Origin: Verrucomicrobiota bacterium
GTDB lineage: Bacteria; Verrucomicrobiota; Verrucomicrobiia; Chthoniobacterales; UBA10450
NCBI GenBank assembly: GCA_003218395.1
Contig: QHNJ01000088.1
Span: 1-37,499, forward strand
Length of the DNA: 37,499 nucleotides
Reading direction: 5' to 3'
Part shown: positions 17,229 through 24,876 of the stretch, in pieces
Layout: each line of letters opens with the position of its first letter
Position numbering within the stretch: position 1 is the first letter of the stretch
The notes under the pieces: generated by a model
The model's database searches: none
What the model was told of the DNA's origin: nothing
Seen by the model: only the letters and a program-made list of their open reading frames with translations
Program-made: the position numbers and the translations under genes

Positions 17229-17331
17229 ACGACTAATGACGAAACAAATTCAAAGCTCCAAAGAATGTTCTTGCGGGTGCCGATTTCCGGATTTCGTCAT
17301 TCCTTCGACATTCGTCATTCGTGCTTCGTCA
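17229..17331. repeat. GAATGACGAA-type repeat stretch between sucD and the VOC genes
   Basis: TAATGACGAAACAAATTC at the left and TTTCGTCATTCCTTCGACAT, followed by further CGTCATTC units, at the right are inverted to one another, so this reads as a palindromic element. The units match the string at 5884-5919. In both places the element lies just upstream of a gene beginning MSVLV. Confidence 0.6.
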
Positions 17332-17685
17332 TTTCTTTCGTTTATGCACGACGAGTTTGTTCCCGTCTGGATCGCGAAATTGCGCCATCCAACAAACCGG
17401 GGTCTCGGTTTTCTCAATGTCAAAGGCGACACCGCGCTCTTTAAGTTTGGTGATCGTCGCGTCAATGTCCTCCACTTCGAAAGCTACCGTTGTTCCATCG
17501 CGTGATGGTTTCCAGGCGGGATGACAACCAACGCCGATGGTCGTTGGGCCCAGATCGTACTCGACCCATGCACCTTCCATCGCCGTGTGGCTCGGCTTTA
17601 GCTCGAGTGTTTCCTGATAAAATTTCCGCGCGCGTTCGGCATCGCTTACAGCAATAGCAATGAAGGCCACTTCATTTGTGATCAT
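17329..17685 (-). CDS. VOC-fold (glyoxalase/bleomycin-resistance family) protein 1
   Basis: 118 residues from the ATG at 17685, chosen because AGGGG lies seven bases upstream and because ATG overlaps the TGA of the upstream VOC gene (ATGA). The frame itself is open further upstream. Family features are FIAIAVSDAERARKFYQETLEL at the start and FRDPDGNKLVVHK at the end. The VOC fold binds a metal and supports lyase, dioxygenase or binding roles; substrate unknown. It is a tandem paralogue of the next gene. Confidence 0.85.
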   Translation of the reverse strand: MITNEVAFIAIAVSDAERARKFYQETLELKPSHTAMEGAWVEYDLGPTTIGVGCHPAWKPSRDGTTVAFEVEDIDATITKLKERGVAFDIEKTETPVCWMAQFRDPDGNKLVVHKRKK

Positions 17686-18065
17686 TTGCATACCCCTTTC
17701 TCGTTTTCGGATTTCAACTTGTGAATAATGAGTTTGTTTCCGTCTCGATCTTGGATGACTGCCATGTGGCAGCACGGCGTCTCGAATGGCTCCGCCGCGA
17801 ATGGTACCTGTTGATCTTGCAACTCACGAATCGCCGAATCGAAATCTTCCACTTCGAGCGCCGCTCCTGTGCCCTGATCAGATGGTCTCCACGTTTCGCT
17901 CACATTTGCGATTGCCAGTGTATCGTCCCCGGCAGCGTATTCGATCCATTTTCCACCCATCATTTCATCGGACACTCTTAAGCCAAGCACGTCTTCGTAA
18001 AATTTTCGTGCTCGTGGAATATCCGTTACCGGAATAGCTACGAATCCGATTTCCTTGATTTTCAT
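17682..18065 (-). CDS. VOC-fold (glyoxalase/bleomycin-resistance family) protein 2
   Basis: 127 residues. FVAIPVTDIPRARKFYEDVLGL and IQDRDGNKLIIHK parallel the neighbour at 17329-17685, and ETPCCHMAV here pairs with ETPVCWMAQ there, so the two arose by tandem duplication. The stop overlaps the next start by four bases, which indicates coupling. Substrate not determinable. Confidence 0.87.
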   Translation of the reverse strand: MKIKEIGFVAIPVTDIPRARKFYEDVLGLRVSDEMMGGKWIEYAAGDDTLAIANVSETWRPSDQGTGAALEVEDFDSAIRELQDQQVPFAAEPFETPCCHMAVIQDRDGNKLIIHKLKSENEKGVCK

Positions 18066-18082
18066 TTCACGCTATCGAGAAG

Positions 18083-18113
18083 TTCCAATTTCCAAATCCC
18101 AAGCAAATCCCAA
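18083..18113. repeat. Left inverted repeat flanking the four-helix-bundle gene
   Basis: TTCCAATTTCCAAATCCCAA followed by GCAAATCCCAA. Its reverse complement, TTGGGATTTG then CTTGGGATTTGGAAATTGGA, closely matches the right-hand copy at 18501-18546. Confidence 0.8.
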
Positions 18114-18133
18114 TCGTCAAAAGCGGAAAACAA

Positions 18134-18493
18134 TCATCCACTCTTCGAAATAATCGACGAAAATATCAGCGTCAGCTCACGCGCTTCGGCTGCTAGTCCT
18201 TCACGAGCAGCCAAATTAGCTTTTGTCAGACCGGCATCGATCAACCGCAGAAACAAGCGGCTCTCTTTGGCTTCTTTCCGGCAAATTTTCACTCGCATTA
18301 GAAAATCCTTCTTGCTGAGAGCTTCGTCCGCTTCGATCCAGTTGGCGGCAACCGAACCAGATGCACGCACCAGCTGCCGAACATCCTCCGTATTACTGAT
18401 TGTCCTGGGCAGCTGCTTCACAAACGAGCGTACGGACTCTGCGAATCGAAACGTTCGATCTTTGAGATCACGTGGTTTAGCGCCCCCTTCCAT
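18134..18493 (-). CDS. Four-helix-bundle protein (23S rRNA-intervening-sequence / S23 family)
   Basis: 119 residues. LKDRTFRFAESVRSFVKQLP, then VRQLVRASGSVAANWIEADEA and FLMRVKICRKEAKESRLFLR, are the standard blocks of this family, all helical. The family was named from ORFs in 23S rRNA intervening sequences, but free-standing copies such as this one are common and their function is unsettled. The gene is enclosed by the inverted repeats at 18083-18113 and 18501-18546 and splits the sucC to sucD interval, so it may be or have been a mobile cassette. Confidence 0.88.
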   Translation of the reverse strand: MEGGAKPRDLKDRTFRFAESVRSFVKQLPRTISNTEDVRQLVRASGSVAANWIEADEALSKKDFLMRVKICRKEAKESRLFLRLIDAGLTKANLAAREGLAAEARELTLIFSSIISKSG

Positions 18494-18500
18494 TTGGGAG

Positions 18501-18546
18501 TTGGGATTTGATTTTTTTACTTGGGATTTGAGTTTTGGAATTTGGA
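18501..18546. repeat. Right inverted repeat flanking the four-helix-bundle gene
   Basis: TTGGGATTTG, eight T/A-rich bases, then CTTGGGATTTGAGTTTTGGA and ATTTGGA. It is inverted relative to 18083-18113. It encodes the last residues of SucC (SKFQNSNPK) and its stop codon. Confidence 0.8.
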
Positions 18547-19725
18547 GCCTGCTGCTTTGAGTGCTTTCTTTGCCGCATCCGCGAGATCATCAGCAGCGAT
18601 CAACGCAAGACCGCTCCCTTTCAACAACTGCTTCCCTTTTTCCACATTCGTTCCTTCCAACCTAACGATCAGCGGCACTGACAGCTTCACCGTTTTCGCG
18701 GCGTTGATGATTCCCTGCGCAATGATGTCGCATTTCATGATACCGCCAAAAATATTCACCAGGATCGCTTTTACTTTCTTGTCGGCGATCAGAATCTTGA
18801 AGGCTTCGGTCACCTGCTCTTCCGTGGCGCCACCGCCCACATCAAGGAAGTTCGCCGGCTCGCCGCCATAGAACTTTATGATGTCCATGGTGGCCATTGC
18901 CAGACCGGCGCCGTTCACGAGGCAGGCGATGTTACCATCGAGTCCGATATAACTAAGGCCGTGCTTCGATGCCTCGACTTCGCGCGGGTCTTCTTCCGCA
19001 ATGTCGCGCATCGCCGCGATGTCTGGATGACGGTAAAGCGCGTTATCATCGAAGTTAAATTTCGCGTCGAGCGCGAGCACTTCTCCTTTTGTTGTTACGA
19101 CGAGCGGATTGACCTCGACCATCGAGCAATCGAACGCGATGAATGTGCGATAGAGTCCTTCGAATAATTTCGAAGCACTTTTCAATTGCGACGACTCTAA
19201 GCCGAGTTGGTTCGCCAGTTTCCGAGTCTGAAATGGGTGCAGACCTGCCAGCGGGTCAATTGCTTCCCGAATGATCTTCTCAGGCGATTTTCCCGCAACC
19301 GTTTCGATTTCGACCCCGCCTTCCGTGCTCGCAATAATCAGGGGCGCGGCTGTGGCTCGATCGACAAGGATTGCAAAATAAATTTCACGGGCGATCTCGG
19401 CGGACTCGGCGACGAGTACCTTGTTCACGACGCGACCAGCCGGCCCGGTCTGATGCGTCACGAGAATTTGCCCGAGCATCTCTGCCGCAGCGTTACGGAC
19501 CTCTGCTGGTGTTTTCCGGACTTGGACTCCGCCTTTGAATCCGTTTTTGAAAGTTCCCTTCCCACGTCCGCCAGCGTGAATCTGCGCCTTGACGACCAGT
19601 TCGACATCTCCAAGCCCACGCGCGATCTGTTCCGCCTCATTGAGTGTGGATGCAACTCTGCCGCGCGTCGTCGCAACATCAAACTTTTGCAGCAATTCCT
19701 TGGCTTGATACTCGTGAATGTTCAT
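18517..19725 (-). CDS. sucC: Succinyl-CoA synthetase beta subunit (ADP/GDP-forming)
   Basis: 402 residues. It begins [17 protein letters not shown], the standard SucC start, with [15 protein letters not shown] as the ATP-grasp nucleotide loop, MVEVNPLV for metal and nucleotide binding, and [16 protein letters not shown] and [17 protein letters not shown] in the CoA-ligase domain. It pairs with SucD in the TCA cycle. The final nine or so residues are encoded by the right inverted repeat of the neighbouring cassette, so the native tail seems to have been replaced. Confidence 0.96.
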   Translation of the reverse strand: MNIHEYQAKELLQKFDVATTRGRVASTLNEAEQIARGLGDVELVVKAQIHAGGRGKGTFKNGFKGGVQVRKTPAEVRNAAAEMLGQILVTHQTGPAGRVVNKVLVAESAEIAREIYFAILVDRATAAPLIIASTEGGVEIETVAGKSPEKIIREAIDPLAGLHPFQTRKLANQLGLESSQLKSASKLFEGLYRTFIAFDCSMVEVNPLVVTTKGEVLALDAKFNFDDNALYRHPDIAAMRDIAEEDPREVEASKHGLSYIGLDGNIACLVNGAGLAMATMDIIKFYGGEPANFLDVGGGATEEQVTEAFKILIADKKVKAILVNIFGGIMKCDIIAQGIINAAKTVKLSVPLIVRLEGTNVEKGKQLLKGSGLALIAADDLADAAKKALKAAGSKFQNSNPK

Positions 19726-19850
19726 TCGCAGAATGCGCGGGCAGAGGTGGAATTAGCCTGAGGAACCCACGTCAGCAACGGTTTTTCTTTGACGAATTAG
19801 CTTGTCCTTTTCGAACCGAGCCGCCTATGCTGAGTTCATCACCAAACCGT

Positions 19851-20300
19851 ATGAAAATCCGCATCTTGGTTTGCGCACTTATTACCACAATTTCTCTTTC
19901 GCTCCGCGCCGGCACATCCGCCCAGGAAAAAGCGTTCATCGACAAATACAAAGCCGCATTCGAGACCAAGGACACGGTCACGCTGGAATCTTTCCTCTAC
20001 ACGCAGGGCGCCGACCCGGCGATCCTCGGTTTTTACAAAATGATGCAGTCAAGCGAAGCGGGGGAAAAGATTACCAAGATAGACCTTGTCGATCTTACAC
20101 CTGAGGATGCGAAGAAGGCTGCTGCCCCGCAGGATTCACCGACCGGCGGCAAGGTTTGCCTCACAGTTAAGCCAATCAAAAAGCTCGTCATTAAGATCGA
20201 GAAAAAAGACGCCAACGGCAGCTCAACCAGCACCAGCGAAAACTTCATCGCCGAGAAGGACGCCAAATTCGTTATTCCCGTCCCAGGGCCGTGTAAGTAG
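19851..20300 (+). CDS. Secreted hypothetical protein
   Basis: 149 residues from ATG 19851 (MKIRILVCALITTISLSLRA is a signal peptide, cleavage near RAGTSA); an ATG at 19827 is in frame eight codons earlier. The mature part starts AQEKAFIDKYKAAFETKDTVTLESFLYTQG, a helix pair seen in small periplasmic NTF2-like or unknown proteins, followed by a Lys-rich beta region. Function not recognised. It diverges from sucC. Confidence 0.7.
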   Translation: MKIRILVCALITTISLSLRAGTSAQEKAFIDKYKAAFETKDTVTLESFLYTQGADPAILGFYKMMQSSEAGEKITKIDLVDLTPEDAKKAAAPQDSPTGGKVCLTVKPIKKLVIKIEKKDANGSSTSTSENFIAEKDAKFVIPVPGPCK

Positions 20301-20330
20301 GACCCCTCCAAGCAGCTTAAAGGTTGCCAT

Positions 20331-20834
20331 TCATTTTCGTTCCTGTCCGAAAAGAGTTCCAACGGTGCGCTGCTCTGTCGGAGGTTCGAGCGCGTTAACG
20401 AATTTTCGAAATCGCTCGGAGAAAACCTCTGGGCGAAGTTTCCAATATTCAGCGATCCCGGGCGCAGCGACGTAATGTCGAAGAAGCCCGTGCCAACCTT
20501 CCCATAGCTGCCTGTCCATTAGTCCATAAACATAATGAAAATGAATTGTCTCGAAGGCTTTCAAGAACTGATAAGTGGCATGGAAAAAACGCGCTCGATC
20601 TTCGGTGGAAAGTGTGCCTAGATCTTCCAGGCCGACGCGCCAGATCCGTTCCAGTTCTGCGTTCTCCATTAAAGGTTTGGTCACATCGCGCAAGGCAGTG
20701 GCCGCGGCGTCTTGGGTGGCTAGCCTGGCCACGCGCGTGCTCCGATGTACTTGTAGGCCGAGATACAACACGGAGAAAACAACAGCGATCGAGCTGACCA
20801 ATTGCGAGATCGCATTGATCGCTTCCCAGTTCAT
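20331..20834 (-). CDS. Membrane-anchored hypothetical protein
   Basis: 167 residues. It begins MNWEAINAISQLVSSIAVVF followed by SVLYLGLQV, one membrane segment of a widespread family of unknown function, then a cytosolic helical part with YQFLKAFETIHFHYVYGLMD and GIAEYWKLRPEVFSERF. No catalytic motif is seen. It converges on the secreted protein gene at 20300. Confidence 0.75.
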   Translation of the reverse strand: MNWEAINAISQLVSSIAVVFSVLYLGLQVHRSTRVARLATQDAAATALRDVTKPLMENAELERIWRVGLEDLGTLSTEDRARFFHATYQFLKAFETIHFHYVYGLMDRQLWEGWHGLLRHYVAAPGIAEYWKLRPEVFSERFRKFVNALEPPTEQRTVGTLFGQERK

Positions 20835-20867
20835 CCCTGTGTTATACCACAGGCGAGCGGCTGGTTG

Positions 20868-21818
20868 CTACTTTGGTTCGTCCGCGACTTTAAGAACGAT
20901 TTTGCCGCGCGTGTGACCAGTCGCCACTTGTTCCTGCGCTTTCGCGGCCTCGGCAAGCGGGAACGTTTGCGAGACCACTACCTTGATTTTGTTTGCGTCG
21001 ATCAATTTGCCGATCTCCGCGAGCTCACTCGAATCGGGATTCACGCTTAACGACGCGCCCCGAATCCCATGTTTATCTAGTTCCGCCTGGTCGATTCGTG
21101 ACACGAGCGTAACGATAAAGCCGCCTTTCTTCACTACGCCATAGGAACGCGCGAGTGTGTCTTTCCCGACCGAATCGAGCACAACATCGACGTCCTTCGC
21201 TACGTCCTCGAATTTCTGTTTCGTGTAATCGATCGCGACATCTGCACCCAATTGCTTGAGCAGATCCTGGTTTGCGGTCGATGCTGTCGCGATCACCTTC
21301 GCACCGCGTGCCTTCGCAATCTGAATGGCAAAAGTCCCCACTCCACCCGATCCGCCGTGGATCAGAACGGTCTGACCCGCGCTTAGATTTGCGGTATCAA
21401 CCAATGCCTGCCAGGCCGTCAACGCCACGACCGGAACCGCCGCAGCCTCCACGTGAGTGAGCGACTTCGGCTTGGGCGATGCTTCACCTTCCGTTGCCAC
21501 CGCGTACTCGGCGTAACCGCCACCATTCTTCAAGCTAACGTACGCGTACACAGGATCGCCCACCTTGAACATCCCATCCACCGGATTCACGCCGGCCGCG
21601 ATCACGCGAACAAGAATCTGATCGTCTTTCGGCTCCGGCCGCTGGGTATCTTCATACTTCAACACCTCCGGTCCGCCGTACTTATGCACCACAATCGCCT
21701 TCATCGTCGGACCTGGTGATTGTGCACGACCAACAACCGAACATAAACAGATGATGGTCACGAAAAAAAAATGCAGCAGTTTCATACAATACGAATGCAT
21801 TGGGTCTATCCTTTTCAT
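20868..21818 (-). CDS. Exported medium-chain NADP-dependent oxidoreductase with internal deletion
   Basis: About 316 residues from ATG 21818, which shares a base with the stop of the upstream gene (TGATG); ATG 21785 (MKLLHFFFVTIICLCSVVG) would start exactly at the signal peptide. The quinone-oxidoreductase-like MDR core starts at MKAIVVHKYGGPEVLKYED. The NADP loop is GGSGGVGTFAIQIAKARGAK. In the N-terminal catalytic domain, NPVDG runs straight into MFKVGDPVY, whereas relatives have about 30-35 residues between these points, so an in-frame deletion has removed part of the substrate domain. Export of an NADP enzyme is unusual but recurs in this subfamily. Confidence 0.85.
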   Translation of the reverse strand: MKRIDPMHSYCMKLLHFFFVTIICLCSVVGRAQSPGPTMKAIVVHKYGGPEVLKYEDTQRPEPKDDQILVRVIAAGVNPVDGMFKVGDPVYAYVSLKNGGGYAEYAVATEGEASPKPKSLTHVEAAAVPVVALTAWQALVDTANLSAGQTVLIHGGSGGVGTFAIQIAKARGAKVIATASTANQDLLKQLGADVAIDYTKQKFEDVAKDVDVVLDSVGKDTLARSYGVVKKGGFIVTLVSRIDQAELDKHGIRGASLSVNPDSSELAEIGKLIDANKIKVVVSQTFPLAEAAKAQEQVATGHTRGKIVLKVADEPK

Positions 21819-22801
21819 CAAGTAGACGCTGGTGGGCTCGGCGGCAAATCAAACGAAGATGTTGGCGGTCCAGGCGGCGCTGATGACAAGATCGGCAAAA
21901 ATTCCGGCGGCGCGAAATTCGCCCACACATCGTAATTCGGACCGAACTGGCCAACAAATAAAAGCACAAACGCGCGCAGACAGACAAATAATGGCAGCAA
22001 AATCACTGTTCCAACGTATGGAAGCGCGGCCAGGCAACAGGTCGCACAACTCACAATTGTGCTGATCATCAGCACAGCCAGAACCAACACGATCCCAAAC
22101 AAGCAAAACAAAACGAAAGAGCCAGGATTGTGTACTATCAGCAGTGTTACATCGCGAAATGCCTCCAGCGCGCGGCAACATCGCCGGTACATCACTAGCA
22201 CCATAAAATAAGAAACAACAGCGATAAAAATGCCGACTGAAAACCAAAAGATAAAAAGGAATAGAAGTGACCCAATAAAAGCGGTCGAGCTCGTTTCGCG
22301 CGCATGATGCCCCAGCCAGCCTAATGCAATGAAAGTCGCAAGCATTATTGCCACGAGCACTAGCACCCCGAGCATAATCGTCAGAAAAAACAAAAAGTAA
22401 CTGTTTCCCTCCTTACGATACTCACGCCAGGGCTCGACGATTGCTGCCCGGTTACGGACGATGCAATCCGTAAAAATAAAATTCCCGCGCGCCTTCAACC
22501 ACATGAGTACGATGATCAAAACGAAAATAAGCAACGCAACGAAGGCGATCGCTATTTGCAGCCATGGCTTCAACTGTTCTAGATGAGGCGGAATTATCTG
22601 ATCGGCTCGATGCGGTTGAAAATTTCCGAATGGCGACGGGAAGTTGATGCCGAAGCCTCCAAAGTGCCCAGATAGAAACGCCGCAAAGCCAATCACGAGC
22701 CATTTCGTCAAATCGAACGGCTGAAAGAGAATCTTCTTCGTCAACTCGAACGCTTCACCAAACGGTTTAAATATTTCGATTTTCGGCTCCGTTCCATTCA
22801 T
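21818..22801 (-). CDS. Multi-pass membrane protein of unknown function
   Basis: 327 residues with about six hydrophobic segments, for instance IAIAFVALLIFVLIIVLMWL, FFLTIMLGVLVLVAIMLATF and FCLFGIVLVLAVLMISTIV. It has a cytosolic N-terminus (FKPFGEAFELTKKILFQPFD) and a Pro/Ser-rich tail. This resembles DUF4013/DUF7544-like membrane proteins, without a firm assignment. Its stop overlaps the start of the oxidoreductase gene, so they form a coupled pair. A divergent gap of about 280 bases follows, where nothing convincing is seen. Confidence 0.75.
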   Translation of the reverse strand: MNGTEPKIEIFKPFGEAFELTKKILFQPFDLTKWLVIGFAAFLSGHFGGFGINFPSPFGNFQPHRADQIIPPHLEQLKPWLQIAIAFVALLIFVLIIVLMWLKARGNFIFTDCIVRNRAAIVEPWREYRKEGNSYFLFFLTIMLGVLVLVAIMLATFIALGWLGHHARETSSTAFIGSLLFLFIFWFSVGIFIAVVSYFMVLVMYRRCCRALEAFRDVTLLIVHNPGSFVLFCLFGIVLVLAVLMISTIVSCATCCLAALPYVGTVILLPLFVCLRAFVLLFVGQFGPNYDVWANFAPPEFLPILSSAPPGPPTSSFDLPPSPPAST

Positions 22802-23081
22802 GAGTGCGATCTTGAATCGGTTCGACCAAAGCGATCAACCCCGAAAGTGCCTGCTCACCCTGCCCGCCGTAGCGAGCGAAAGGCTTCGGAGTTCGGGGTC
22901 AAGCGCGTTATTGGGCCCCAGTGCCGCGCACGGCATCGGCACGACGGTCAGCGAGCGCATCAAGCACTCAGCCGATATCTATAGCTTCCTCTTCGCGCAA
23001 CGGGGATGAGGGCGGACAGAGGTAACGGTTCTGTTACAATTCGATGCTTGAGGCCCGAGCGTTCTAAGCAAAGTATCGCGG

Positions 23082-24174
23082 ATGAAATCGCTCTTTCACT
23101 CCGGCAATATCCTAACGAAACGATTTATTTCGACCGCGCTGGTCGGGCTGTTTGTTTGTCTGGCATCGCCCACCCGCGCCTCCGACCAGTCCGGATTTCA
23201 AGTCAATCCAAACGCCGAGGCGGGTGACGTCATCGTTCGCGGCAAGCTCGGTGGCTTGATCTTTGGTTTCGAGGTCGATCCCGATGGCACGGAAGGTCTG
23301 CTCTGCGAGGCGGTCTCAAACTCCGACGGCACCGTGTCGGCCAGAGTTGAGACTTTCAGCCAGGCTACGGGTAGAATCATAAGAGTCCTGGACAGGTCGG
23401 AATCGCAGGATGACTTCATCGCCTGGGCCGTAGCGGGATCGGTCGGCTTGATCGAGCATGAACACGTCAGAGGCCTATTCAATATCAAGCGAACCTTTTC
23501 CACCATCAATCCGCTCCCGGATAGTCAGCACGAACGTGAGCCCAGTCGTCTTCAGCTCCAATCTCGCTGATAACACTTTCGGACCGCTCATCGACATTAC
23601 CGATCCGGATTTCACTCAGGAAGCGCCACCTGTCATTGCCTTCGATCTCATAGGAAATCAGGCCATCCTGGGGCATGACAAGCCGTCGCCCTTTATCCTT
23701 CCGCCGGTTATCGGTTTTGTCGATTTAGCTACCGGCTCCTTTGTGAAACGAACCGGCCTGGGTCTCGGAGTCATCAACGGCATCGCGGTCGATTCGGAAG
23801 ATGGAGTTCTTTGCACGGATACTTCGTTCGATTCCACCGTGCAGTTCTATACCCTGAGCGATTTTACCAGTATTAGCGTGTTTCTGCCCGGACACGATCC
23901 GCAAAATTCGACCGCGAGCGGTGGAGACATCGAGTTTGATCCGATCAACAAGCTATTCCTCGTCGCGCAGGCCTTTTCGAACGGACAGCTCGACCATGGC
24001 AGCAGTATCCACGTTTACGACCTCATGGGAAATCTGGTAGAGTCGATCGACGGGCTCAATTTCCAAGGCGGCGATAATGTCTTCCCCGTCCACATCACTT
24101 TGAATCCGAATCGCAGGATCGGTTTCGTGAACGGTCCCGACCTAACGACTGCCATTCAGTCGTTCAGCTATTGA
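23082..24174 (+). pseudogene. Secreted beta-propeller-like protein, frameshifted
   Basis: The first frame (23082 to about 23520) has a signal peptide (ISTALVGLFVCLASPTRAS) and a beta-rich region GDVIVRGKLGGLIFGFEVDP. The sequence continues in the +1 frame from about 23500 as VSTNVSPVVFSSNLADNTFG, through repeated strand motifs (GFVDLATGSF, GINGIAVDSEDGVLC, GGDIEFDPINKLFLVAQ), to the stop at 24174. A single shift between about 23490 and 23545 separates the two. The shape suggests a secreted beta-propeller or NHL-type protein; no catalytic motif was seen. Either a recent pseudogene or a one-base sequence error. Confidence 0.65.
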
Positions 24175-24274
24175 AGGTTCAGCAGCGGCGCGTGACATTG
24201 CCGTTATCGGCGGTAACGCGATAAGTCAGGAGCTTTCACCGAAATTCGAAGAGGCGCGGTTTAGGACGGGAGAG

Positions 24275-24410
24275 ATGGGGTCAAGCCTAAACATTTAACA
24301 TTTCTCCTAGCAGCTGATGAGCTGACAAGCGGTTGATGCTCTTTTTCGTCGTTGGCAGCAATGTTCAAACGTTTTTAGATTTGATATCATTTCCCATTCT
24401 CTGACCCCAT
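24275..24410. mobile_element. Short MITE-like element with ATGGGGTCA ends
   Basis: ATGGGGTCA at 24275-24283 is a perfect inverse of TGACCCCAT at 24402-24410. The 136-base stretch has no gene. It forms part of a 700-base gap (24175-24876) that otherwise holds only gene fragments. The GGGGTCA end resembles ends seen next to IS200-like transposase genes, but no transposase is present here. Confidence 0.5.
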
Positions 24411-24560
24411 TTTCAACTCTCTGCGCGACGAGGCCAACAAGCGATGCAACTTGTCTCAAGCTGCTCTTGTCGCCCAGATGCAAACCGCCCGCGGTCACAA
24501 TCCAAACCTCAAACTGGAAGGCTTTGCTTTCTTAATGAATTGAGAACGTTTTGATCGTAA

Positions 24561-24862
24561 TCACGAATTCTTCCGGTGTTCATTGAAATTGTAAACAGTC
24601 GAGTTCCCGTTGCGGCTGCTGTACTGGTTTAAATTGTTTATGACGTTCGAGTCGCTGCTGCCGTAAGGGGTAAACCAGCCGCGGTTGCCATTCCAATCGT
24701 AAATGATTGTCGGGTTGCCCGCCGGCGTGCTCTCGGGATTTGGGACGTTGAGCTTTACCGCGATCACTGATCGCTGAGATCGTAGTCGAACACGTCGCTA
24801 TTTGCCAGATCCCGTTGTGTCCATTTGCTATCTGCGGTTGCTTCCTTGACCAGCCCCCGCAT
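24561..24862 (-). pseudogene. Remnant of a YD-repeat / RHS-type protein
   Basis: Two frames on the minus strand join into one recognisable text. From ATG 24862 it reads WTQRDLANSDVFDYDLSDQ and stops; the next frame continues AVKLNVPNPESTPAGNPTI, then YDWNGNRG and NLNQYSSRNGNSTVYNFNE. The YDxNGN and LNQY..xNG patterns are typical of RHS/YD-repeat proteins. No start region, secretion domain or core remains, so this is a decayed fragment beside the MITE-like element. Confidence 0.4.
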
Positions 24863-24876
24863 GTTCTTAATTAGCG

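Noticed and set aside
22802-23009. 69-codon plus-strand frame and the rest of the divergent gap
   Set aside because: No domain, no ribosome binding site; the gap is probably the promoter region for the genes on either side.
24421-24543. 40-codon plus-strand frame ending GFAFLMN
   Set aside because: It looks like the tail of some protein (LSQAALVAQMQTARG) but has no start and no family I can name; too little to call a gene fragment with confidence.
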